NCBI RefSeq assembly: GCF_008725655.1
Contig: NZ_VYXP01000005.1
Coordinates: 208,209 to 272,208, forward strand
Length of the DNA stretch: 64,000 nt
Source: Marinihelvus fidelis
Lineage (GTDB): Bacteria; Pseudomonadota; Gammaproteobacteria; Xanthomonadales; SZUA-36
Reading direction: 5' to 3'
The notes under the pieces were generated by a model. The model worked only from the letters and a program-made list of their open reading frames with translations, had not been told where the DNA came from and searched no databases. A program made the translations under genes and the position numbers. Of the stretch, positions 57,181 to 64,000 are shown one piece after another (position 1 is the stretch's first letter; every line of letters begins with the position of its first letter).

Positions 57181-57434
57181 CAGTGCCTCCTGCTCGAAAG
57201 CCTGGACGTACCCAGGGCGGCCAGGGTCGGCGCGGCCGGGTCTGCCCGTTCCGGGGCGAGCATCAGCAACTTCCGCTCGGCCAGGGCCAGGGCCTTGTGC
57301 ATCCGCTCCAGTGCCACCTCCGATACGGTCGATTTTTCGCGTTCGATCATGTCCCGCCAGAAATCAATTTCGGCGAGAAGGTGGCATTCCTGGGATGACA
57401 TCAATTGGTTCCGTACCCGTTCAATGATGCGCAT
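57180..57434 (-). CDS. Small helical protein of unknown function
   Basis: The product is 84 aa from ATG 57434. It is hydrophilic and largely alpha-helical by composition (ECHLLAEIDFWRDMIEREKS, ERMHKALALAERKLLML), with a flexible C-terminal tail. No family is recognised. It is divergent from the AraC-type regulator (105 bp between starts), which could control it, and is translationally coupled to the 24-aa membrane peptide. An upstream in-frame ATG at 57452 is also possible. Confidence 0.5.
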   Translation of the reverse strand: MRIIERVRNQLMSSQECHLLAEIDFWRDMIEREKSTVSEVALERMHKALALAERKLLMLAPERADPAAPTLAALGTSRLSSRRH

Positions 57435-57538
57435 GGTACGGATCGGGCCCATTGCGGGCTTGTCATTATCAGACAGGGGTTTGACCCGGCCCGGGCCCGT
57501 CAACCAGAATAGGGATGCGCGTCTCCCGGGGGGTAAAC

Positions 57539-58537
57539 ATGTCAGTCCTGGCACCATCCATCGGCATCTGGTGGAGGATCATCGAGTCCTATGGCCTCGA
57601 TCCGGACCCCTATTTCCGGGCCGAGGGGCTTGATGTCGTATGGCCGATCGAGCCCGGCACACGGGTGGCCTACGACGCCATCGACCGTGCGCGGGCCCAT
57701 GCCGCCCGGGATACCGGTGACCCGGATTTCGGCTTACGCACCGCGGCCCTGGTTCATCCCAGCCACATCGGTGCGCTCGGCTACGCCGTCCTGGCCAGCT
57801 CCAGCCTGTTGAACAGCTTTCAGCGCATGCACCGCTTTATCCGGGTGGTGAACGATGACAGCCATTTCGACATTGAGGACCGCGGCAACACCTTCGTGGT
57901 CAGCCTGTCGGTCAACAAACCATCGGCGAATGCGCGTGTGCGGGATGACGGCATGATGGCCTACGCGGTCGCACTGTCGCGCCTGAATGCCGGGCCAGAG
58001 ACCAACCCTTCGCACGTCAGTTTTAGCCTGGACCGTCCGGCGGACATCCAGGCCTACGATGCACTGTTCCGTTGTCCGGTTCATTTCGGCAGCGAACACA
58101 ACGAGATCGGCTTCAGCAAGAAGGACGCGGAGCGCCAGTTGCCCAGCGCCAACCCGGTGTTGGCGCAGATGCATGACCGCATCGTTATCCGCCGGCTCGC
58201 CAGCCTGGACCGCGACAACATCCCCAACCGCGCCCGCGCCGCGATCATGGCGCAGTTGCCTTCGGGACATATCAGCGACGAGACCGTGGCCAGCGCGCTG
58301 AACATGACCTCGCGCACGCTGAACCGCAAGCTCAAGGTAGAAGGCCTGAGCTTTCGATCGATCCTCCAGGACGTGCGGCAGGACCTGGCCCGGCAGTACA
58401 TCGAGGACGCCTCGCTGACACTGACCGAGATCACCTTCCTGCTGGGGTTTTCGGAGATGAGTTCATTTTCACGCGCGTTCAAGAACTGGACCGGACAATC
58501 ACCCAGCGCGGCCCGGGCCGCCGATGACGAGGGCTAG
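57539..58537 (+). CDS. AraC-family transcriptional regulator
   Basis: The product is 332 aa from ATG 57539, preceded by a GGGG-rich ribosome site. The N-terminal two thirds match the Arabinose_bd (OruR/ArgR-like) sensor domain (DPDFGLRTAALVHPSHIGALGY cut at its turn). The C-terminal AraC domain has two helix-turn-helix units: ISDETVASALNMTSRTLNRKL and LTEITFLLGFSEMSSFSRAF, then the family signature KNWTGQSPSAAR. The ligand is unknown. Its stop is 3 bp before the DUF456 gene. Confidence 0.88.
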   Translation: MSVLAPSIGIWWRIIESYGLDPDPYFRAEGLDVVWPIEPGTRVAYDAIDRARAHAARDTGDPDFGLRTAALVHPSHIGALGYAVLASSSLLNSFQRMHRFIRVVNDDSHFDIEDRGNTFVVSLSVNKPSANARVRDDGMMAYAVALSRLNAGPETNPSHVSFSLDRPADIQAYDALFRCPVHFGSEHNEIGFSKKDAERQLPSANPVLAQMHDRIVIRRLASLDRDNIPNRARAAIMAQLPSGHISDETVASALNMTSRTLNRKLKVEGLSFRSILQDVRQDLARQYIEDASLTLTEITFLLGFSEMSSFSRAFKNWTGQSPSAARAADDEG

Positions 58538-58540
58538 GCG

Positions 58541-59029
58541 ATGGACCTGACAGTACTGTGGTGGATCCTGGCCGTGTTGCTGGTTGTTGGTGGCCTGGCG
58601 GGCACGATCATCCCGGCATTGCCGGGCGTACCCATGGTCTTCGCGGGACTGTTTATCGCCGCGTGGATCACGAACTTCGAGCCGGCAGGGCTGTGGACCC
58701 TGGTGATCCTCGGCGCGTTGACCGCGATCGCCTGGCTGATCGATTTTCTTGCCGCGGCGCTGGGCGCCAAGCGCCTGGGGGCCAGTCCAAGGGCGTTCTG
58801 GGGCGCGATGTTCGGCGCCATCGTGGGGATGTTCTTTGGCCTGGCCGGCATCCTGCTGGGGCCCTTTGTCGGCGCGTTCGTCGCCGAAATCTCCGGCGGA
58901 CGGGCCGTGCAGGACGCGGGGCGTGCCGGTGTCGGTGCATGGATCGGCACCGTGCTGGGTGCCGCCGCCAAGATCGCGATCGCCTTCCTGATGGTCGGCT
59001 TCTTCATCCTTCGCCAGTTCTTCGCCTGA
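58541..59029 (+). CDS. DUF456 membrane protein
   Basis: The product is 162 aa with a short N-terminal helix, glycine-rich hydrophobic segments and the DUF456 pattern GTIIPALPGVPMVFAGLFIAAW, then GAMFGAIVGMFFG and LLGPFVGAFVAEI. It has about four membrane segments with Gly-zipper repeats resembling bacteriocin-type or OmpA-like glycine zippers. Function unknown. It is co-directional with the AraC gene (3-bp gap). Confidence 0.85.
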   Translation: MDLTVLWWILAVLLVVGGLAGTIIPALPGVPMVFAGLFIAAWITNFEPAGLWTLVILGALTAIAWLIDFLAAALGAKRLGASPRAFWGAMFGAIVGMFFGLAGILLGPFVGAFVAEISGGRAVQDAGRAGVGAWIGTVLGAAAKIAIAFLMVGFFILRQFFA

Positions 59030-59051
59030 CCGCCTGGTACGGCGTACCGCC

Positions 59052-59081
59052 AAAAAAAAGCGCCCGGCTGGGCGCCGGGCG
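59052..59081 (-). terminator. Rho-independent terminator of the thr operon
   Basis: CGCCCGGC (59061-59068) pairs with GCCGGGCG (59074-59081). On the minus strand eight U residues (59059-59052) follow. It lies about 80 bp beyond the thrC stop. Confidence 0.85.
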
Positions 59082-59162
59082 AGTAAAGAGAGATGATGCA
59101 CGTCCTCGTTGGTCGTGCCTAAAGGAGTACCATGGCCGACCACAAAAGTTGGTCGGCAGGTA

Positions 59163-60425
59163 TCAGTCCAGCAATAATTCCCGCAAGCGACTGAAATCCC
59201 CCGGGATCGTGGCCGACAATACCGTCTTGTCTTTTACCGCCGCCAGCTCCGGCGGCAGGGGCACGTCCTCACCAGTGGCGTCCAGGATGACCTCGGCAAA
59301 CTTGGCCGGGTGCGCCGTGCAGGCGAACACGCCGATCTCACCGTCGGCCAGCGACGCGTCGAGCGCCCACCAGGCCAGCGCGCTGTGCGGGTCGGCCAGG
59401 TAACCCTTTGCCTTGAGCGCGACGATGGCATCGGTAGTGTCGGTATCGGAAACGGCGACGCTGTCGAGAAATTCGGCGATGGGCACACCGGCCCGCTGCG
59501 CCAGCGCCTCGACACGGGGAAAGTTGTTGGGCCGGGAAATGTCCATGGCGTTGCTGAGCGTGGCCACGGTGTCGCGCGGCGCCCATTGTCCGTCGGCCAG
59601 GTAGCGCGGCACCGTGTCGTTCACATTGGTCGCCGCCAGCATGCGCTTCATCGGCAGACCCATGGCGCGTGCCACAAGGCCCGCGGTGACGTTGCCAAAA
59701 TTGCCGCTGGGCACGCAGAACACGGGCTCCCGGCCCTGCAGTCGCGCCACCGATTCGAAGTAATAGCAGACTTGCGCGAGTAAGCGCGCGACGTTGATCG
59801 AATTGGCCGAGTTCAGCCCCAGCTGCACACGCAGGGTCTCGTCGTCGAAGGCCTGCTTGACCATGGCCTGGCAGGTGTCGAAATCGGCCTCGATGGCCAC
59901 GGTGCGAATGTTGCCGCCCAGCGTGCAGAAGAGTTTTTCCTGCAGCGGCGTAATGCGCCCCTTCGGATACAGGATCACGGCCTCGACGCCGGGCTTGTTG
60001 TGGAACGCGTGCGCCACCGCGGCGCCGGTATCACCCGATGTCGCAGTCAGGATCGTGGTCGGCGAGCCGTCACTGAAGGCCGACAGGCAGCCGGCCATGA
60101 AACGGGCGCCAAAGTCCTTGAAGGCCAGCGACGGGCCGTGGAACAGTTCCAGCGCATTGACCCGGTCATCCACCGCCACCTGCTCCAGCGGGAAATCAAA
60201 GGCGGCCGTGACGATGGGCCGGATGACGGCCACGTCCAGGCCGGTCAGTTCGGCCAGCAACAGGGCGCTGCGCTCGGCAAACGGAAGATCCAGCAGGGCA
60301 TCCAGCTCGGTCACGACCGGGATGGTCTCGGGAAAATACAGGCCCTGTCCGCGGCCCAGGCCGCGGCGGACAGCCTGTTCAAAGCTGGCGCTGTCGCTGG
60401 GGTCGGAGAGGTTCAGGAATCGCAT
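59163..60425 (-). CDS. thrC: Threonine synthase
   Basis: The product is 420 aa. This pyridoxal-phosphate enzyme converts O-phosphohomoserine to threonine. The start (MRFLNLSDPSDSASFEQAVRRGLG) and HGPSLAFKDFGARFMAG, with the PLP-binding Lys (about residue 105), match the family, as do TATSGDTGAAVAHAF and FCVPSGNFGNVTAGL. Last gene of the thrA-thrB-thrC operon, 39 bp after thrB, with a terminator downstream. Confidence 0.95.
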   Translation of the reverse strand: MRFLNLSDPSDSASFEQAVRRGLGRGQGLYFPETIPVVTELDALLDLPFAERSALLLAELTGLDVAVIRPIVTAAFDFPLEQVAVDDRVNALELFHGPSLAFKDFGARFMAGCLSAFSDGSPTTILTATSGDTGAAVAHAFHNKPGVEAVILYPKGRITPLQEKLFCTLGGNIRTVAIEADFDTCQAMVKQAFDDETLRVQLGLNSANSINVARLLAQVCYYFESVARLQGREPVFCVPSGNFGNVTAGLVARAMGLPMKRMLAATNVNDTVPRYLADGQWAPRDTVATLSNAMDISRPNNFPRVEALAQRAGVPIAEFLDSVAVSDTDTTDAIVALKAKGYLADPHSALAWWALDASLADGEIGVFACTAHPAKFAEVILDATGEDVPLPPELAAVKDKTVLSATIPGDFSRLRELLLD

Positions 60426-60464
60426 GGTCAGGCTCGCTGGAGTTTGGATCGGTCAGGCGGCCAC

Positions 60465-61406
60465 TCAGGGCAACGCACGCGCGCCGGCAAGGTCGGCCCG
60501 GCAATGGCGGACGAAGCCGCGCTCATTTTCGAGGAAGTTGTCTTCCAGCCAGGCCCTGGCATTTTTCCCGACCTGGCTGTTGTCGACCACGCAGAACACC
60601 GTCGGCCCGGAGCCGGAAATGCCGAACGCCAGCGCGCCCATCTTCATCAGCGCGGCGCGCGCGTCTTCGAAGCCCGGGATCAGGTCCTTGCGCCAGGGTT
60701 CAGCGATCAGGTCGACCAGGCAGGCCGCCGCATCACGCGGGTCACCGCTGTAGAGTTCGTGTACGAAACGGGCGAAGTTGGCGCCGTGGGCGACGGCCGT
60801 CTCGCGCCGCAGCCGCTCCGGCAGCAGGTCACGCGCGGCCTTGGTTTCCAGGCGCGTGCCCGGCCAGGCCACCACGACCTGCCAGCTGCCCGGCCAGGGC
60901 AGGGCGTACTGGCCGCGGCCATCCGGCATGCACAGGCGCAGGCCACCCAGCAGGCTGGGGGCAATGTTGTCCAGGTGCACGTCGCCGCTGATCTCGCCTT
61001 CCATCCGCGCCATCAGTTCAAGCAGTTCCAGCCGGTTTAGCGGGCCGCCGAAGAAGCGGTTCAGCGCGACCAGCGCGGCCACGATGGAGCTGGCGCTGGA
61101 ACCCAGGCCGCTGCCCACGGGCAGGCGCTTGTCCAGGCGCACTTTCAGGGTCTCGATTTCCTTGCCCTGGGCCCGGACCATGCGCTCAAAACGGCGGCAG
61201 GACGCCATGACGATGTTGCTTTCCGGGTCCGGCGGCAGGGCATCGGCGAACGGGCCGGTCACGTCCAGCAGCCAGTCGTCATTGGAGCCGGCCTGCAGTT
61301 CAATCACGTCACCGAAGACATCGCCGTCCAGCGACTGCAGGGCCAGTCCCAGTGAATCGAAGCCCACCGAAACATTGCCGGTGGATGCGGGCGCGAACAC
61401 TTTCAT
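60465..61406 (-). CDS. thrB: Homoserine kinase
   Basis: The product is 313 aa from ATG 61406, with GGAGA upstream; a longer in-frame start at 61475 would overlap thrA and lacks support. The GHMP-kinase ATP loop PVGSGLGSSASSIVAAL is at about residues 90-106, and the N terminus MKVFAPASTGNVSVGFDSLG and C-terminal GALAFGISGSGPTVF are family motifs. It phosphorylates homoserine for ThrC. Confidence 0.95.
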   Translation of the reverse strand: MKVFAPASTGNVSVGFDSLGLALQSLDGDVFGDVIELQAGSNDDWLLDVTGPFADALPPDPESNIVMASCRRFERMVRAQGKEIETLKVRLDKRLPVGSGLGSSASSIVAALVALNRFFGGPLNRLELLELMARMEGEISGDVHLDNIAPSLLGGLRLCMPDGRGQYALPWPGSWQVVVAWPGTRLETKAARDLLPERLRRETAVAHGANFARFVHELYSGDPRDAAACLVDLIAEPWRKDLIPGFEDARAALMKMGALAFGISGSGPTVFCVVDNSQVGKNARAWLEDNFLENERGFVRHCRADLAGARALP

Positions 61407-61431
61407 GTCATGACTCTCCTGTCCCGTGAGC

Positions 61432-63882
61432 TTAGGGATCCAGTGGCCGCCAGGCCGTCCGCAGCACGTCGGCAAACACGCCGGCCGCGGTTACCTCGGC
61501 GCCGGCGCCATAGCCGCGCAGCACCAGGGGAATGGGTTGATAGTAATCGGTGTAGATGACCAGTGCGTTTTCGCCGTCACGAATGGCGCCCAGCGGGCCG
61601 GAGGCCGGCACCGCCTCGATCGACACCTTGCAGCGGCCGTCACTGATCCTGCCCACATAGCGCAGCACCGAGTCGTCGGCCTGGGCAGCGGCAATTTTTT
61701 CCGCGAAAGCGGCGTCCAGCTCCTTCAGGCGCGGCGGCAGCTCCGCACCACTGGCATCGGACGCGAAATTCGCCGGAATCACCGGCTCGACGTCGATATC
61801 GCCCAGCTCCATGTCCAGCCCGGTCTCGCGGGCGATGATCAGCAGCTTGCGGGCGACGTCCATGCCGGACAGGTCATCGCGGGGGTCCGGCTCGGTGAAG
61901 CCCAGTTCCATGGCCGACTGCACGGCCTCGGAAAACGGCACGCCGTCCTCGAGCGAACCGAAAATCTGCGACAGCGACCCGGACAGGATGCCTTCAAACA
62001 CCTGCAGGTGATCGCCGGAGCGCATCAGGCCATGCAGGGTGTCGATCACCGGCAGGCCGGCGCCGACATTGGTCTCATACAAAAAGCGCCGGAAACCGCG
62101 CGCCGCGGTATCACGCAGCTCATGGTAGAAATCCATCGACATGGTGTTGGCCTTCTTGTTGGCGCACACCACGTTGAAGCCGTTCGCCAGCAGGCGCACG
62201 TACTGGCTGGCCAGGCCGGCATCCGTACTGCAGTCGACGATGGTCGGGTTCAGCAGGCCGAGTTCCTCGCGGATCTTCAGGATATCGTCCAGCGTGTAGG
62301 CCTTGCCCTTGCTCTGCAGGTCGTCTTTCCAGCGGCCCGTGTCGACCTCGTCGGCCGCCGTCAGCAGCAGCTTGCTGTTGGCGATAGCGCGGACCTTCAG
62401 CTGCTGGTGGTTCGAGGCCAGCTTGTCACGCTGGCGGTGAATCTGCGCCAGCAGTGCGCCGCCGACATTGCCGCAACCCAGCAGGATCACGTCGATATGG
62501 CTCATGTGGCCGAAGAACGCGGTATGGCTGGCGCGGGTCGCGGACACCGCGTCGCGCCGGTCAACGACCAGGGAGATCGCGCGCTCGGTGGAACCCTGGG
62601 CGATGACTTCAACGTTCACCCCGGCCGCCGAGTTGGCGGTCAGGAAACGTGCCGCCACGCCACGGTTCTGCTTCATGCCGTCGCCCACCAGCGTCACCAC
62701 GGCGCGCTCACGCAGCACCGAGATATCGCTGACCAGGCCATGCAGGCGCTCGAAATGGAATTCCTCGGCCAGTGCCTTGGAGGCCGTGTCGGCCTCGTCG
62801 GTACGCACACACAAGGTAATGCTGTACTCCGAAGACGACTGTACGATCAGCAGCACCGAGATGGACTGGCGGGCCAGCGCGCCCATGACGCGGTGGGCCA
62901 CGCCGACGCGGCCACGCAGGCCGCTACCGGCGATGGTGATCGAGGCCACGTGGTCCAGCAGCGAAATGCCCCGCACGGCCACGCAGCGCGACGCGCCGGC
63001 ATGGACCACGGTGCCGGGCAGTTCCGGACGGTAGGTATTGCGAATCTCGCAGGGAATGTTGGCGCTGGCCAGCGGCGCCAGGGCCTTGGAACTGATCACG
63101 CCGGCGCCATAGAACGACAGTTCCATGGCTTCGCCGTAGCTGACCTCGTCCAGGACCTGCGCGTTGCCCACAATCGACGGGTCGGCGGAGAAGAAGCCAT
63201 CCACGTCTTTCCATATCTGGCAGCAACGCGCGTCCAGTGCGGCGGCCACGGCGGCGGCCGAGTAATCGGAGCCATTTCGCCCCAGCAACTGGTAGTCGCC
63301 CTGGGCGTTACGGCCATGGAAGCCCGGCAGCACAAGCACACGCAGGTCGTCGGCCATGGCGTCCTTCAGTCGCGGCGCGGCGCGCTCGACATCCACCAGC
63401 GAGTCCAGCCAGCTGTCGTTGGCCGGTGGAATCACCTCGGAATCGGACCAGCGTGCATTCACGCCGGTCAACGCCAGGTACTCGGCCATCAGGCGGCTGC
63501 TCAGGTTTTCGCCGGAGGCCAGGATCTCGGCGCGGCTCTTGTCCGGGCAGTCCCCCAGCAGGCGGATACCCTCCAGGCGTCCAGCCAGGCGTTTTTGCCG
63601 TTCGGCCAGGATGTCGCGCAGGCGGCTGTCGTCGTGTCCGGCGCCGGCCATGCCATCAACCACCGCAGACTCGCGTGAGGCGATGTCGGCCAGGGTCGTA
63701 GAGAAATCATCACCCGCCTGGGCCTGGTTGATCGCGGCGATCAACAGGTCGGTCACACCATAGACGGCGGACAGCACCACGGCCACGGGTTCGTCTTCGG
63801 AAAACTTCCGGATCAGGGCCGCGCTGGCCTCGAATCCGCGGAAGTCCGCCAGTGACGAGCCCCCGAATTTCTGCACCAGCAT
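61432..63882 (-). CDS. thrA: Bifunctional aspartokinase / homoserine dehydrogenase I
   Basis: The product is 816 aa. The aspartokinase domain (about 1-290) starts VQKFGGSSLADFRGF, two ACT domains lie in the centre (about 310-460), and homoserine dehydrogenase follows (IDVILLGCGNVGGALL for NADP binding, then YETNVGAGLPVIDTLHGLM). It catalyses the first and third steps of threonine synthesis; the ACT domains predict feedback control by threonine. AAGGAGG precedes ATG 63882, which overlaps the upstream stop as TAATG. No attenuator is possible in this arrangement. Confidence 0.96.
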   Translation of the reverse strand: MLVQKFGGSSLADFRGFEASAALIRKFSEDEPVAVVLSAVYGVTDLLIAAINQAQAGDDFSTTLADIASRESAVVDGMAGAGHDDSRLRDILAERQKRLAGRLEGIRLLGDCPDKSRAEILASGENLSSRLMAEYLALTGVNARWSDSEVIPPANDSWLDSLVDVERAAPRLKDAMADDLRVLVLPGFHGRNAQGDYQLLGRNGSDYSAAAVAAALDARCCQIWKDVDGFFSADPSIVGNAQVLDEVSYGEAMELSFYGAGVISSKALAPLASANIPCEIRNTYRPELPGTVVHAGASRCVAVRGISLLDHVASITIAGSGLRGRVGVAHRVMGALARQSISVLLIVQSSSEYSITLCVRTDEADTASKALAEEFHFERLHGLVSDISVLRERAVVTLVGDGMKQNRGVAARFLTANSAAGVNVEVIAQGSTERAISLVVDRRDAVSATRASHTAFFGHMSHIDVILLGCGNVGGALLAQIHRQRDKLASNHQQLKVRAIANSKLLLTAADEVDTGRWKDDLQSKGKAYTLDDILKIREELGLLNPTIVDCSTDAGLASQYVRLLANGFNVVCANKKANTMSMDFYHELRDTAARGFRRFLYETNVGAGLPVIDTLHGLMRSGDHLQVFEGILSGSLSQIFGSLEDGVPFSEAVQSAMELGFTEPDPRDDLSGMDVARKLLIIARETGLDMELGDIDVEPVIPANFASDASGAELPPRLKELDAAFAEKIAAAQADDSVLRYVGRISDGRCKVSIEAVPASGPLGAIRDGENALVIYTDYYQPIPLVLRGYGAGAEVTAAGVFADVLRTAWRPLDP

Positions 63883-64000
63883 TAGTAGGCCTCCTTGTGG
63901 ACGGAACGCATGGCGCGACCGCTGGGGTCGGCCATCTCGGCGAAGGACGGGTCCCAGGCCATGGCTTCGGGTGACGAGCAGGCCACCGACTTGCCGCCGG
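63882..64000 (-). CDS. C-terminal end of an unidentified protein (partial)
   Basis: The window edge cuts this gene. The last 38 residues are visible, including SVACSSPEAMAWDPSFAEMA and ending MRSVHKEAY, followed by TAA at 63884-63882. The stop overlaps the thrA start by one base, so the gene is co-transcribed with thrABC and translationally coupled to it. The family could not be recognised from this tail alone. Confidence 0.7.
   Translation of the reverse strand, partial: GGKSVACSSPEAMAWDPSFAEMADPSGRAMRSVHKEAY

Noticed and set aside
61426-63678. A 750-codon plus-strand frame opposite thrA
   Set aside because: It is an antisense shadow; thrA has all expected domains on the minus strand.

Overview
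The window is a GC-rich chromosomal segment of a gammaproteobacterium that can denitrify. Three things point there: a complete recC-recB-recD operon, a thrA-thrB-thrC operon, and a DNR/FNR-type regulator beside nitrite and nitric oxide reductase genes. A Wenzhouxiangella- or Chromatiales-like lineage would fit, but that is an inference from gene content only. No rRNA, tRNA, CRISPR array, insertion sequence or prophage was seen.

Layout. 1-11.6 kb is an anaerobic respiration block: two small paralogous membrane proteins, a DNR-type Crp/Fnr regulator, an outer-membrane porin plus a two-haem-c version of cytochrome cd1 nitrite reductase, a haem-type TonB receptor, hemN broken by an in-frame amber codon, and a quinol-dependent NO reductase with a SirB2-like partner. 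Three perfect TTGA-N6-TCAA boxes lie before nirS, between the TonB receptor and hemN, and before the NO reductase, so these units look like one regulon. 11.6-19.5 kb has a possible Fur site with a small Cys/His-rich protein, a MacAB/LolCDE-like exporter operon, a spondin-domain protein and a two-component system. 19.7-24.7 kb has a HerA-like ATPase and a TldD/TldE pair whose TldD carries a Tat signal. 24.9-32.8 kb is a MoxR/DUF58/Bat-like operon led by a DUF4159 protein. 32.8-38.3 kb has small secreted proteins, a choice-of-anchor I protein behind a four-repeat Pho box, pseudouridine-5'-phosphate glycosidase and an M20 amidohydrolase. 38.3-48.7 kb has an HI0933-type flavoprotein and recDBC. 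48.8-54.3 kb has a LEA-type lipoprotein, an amidohydrolase, an ABC exporter, a cold-shock protein and a CarD-like regulator that appears to start at AUU. 54.3-57.5 kb is the strangest part: an orphan PqqD-like/glycosyltransferase-like protein followed by about 660 bp of structured non-coding DNA. 57.5-64 kb has an AraC regulator, a DUF456 protein and thrCBA.

The most unusual features are non-coding. (1) Two copies of a structured intergenic element (19611-19744 on +; 24767-24878 on -) share a 54-nt core of two hairpins with related loops, enclosed by long stems that differ in sequence but keep pairing. Nearly all stem mismatches become G-U pairs on the same relative strand, which suggests selection at the RNA level. 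(2) Four perfect heptamer arrays, TGACGGG or TGACGCG, abut genes. Two supply the host gene's own stop codon, two have exactly 11 copies, and two lie just upstream of the structured elements in the same orientation. (3) Three consecutive 64-66 nt hairpin units at 56823-57045 have different but complementary stems around a similar purine-rich G-tract loop.
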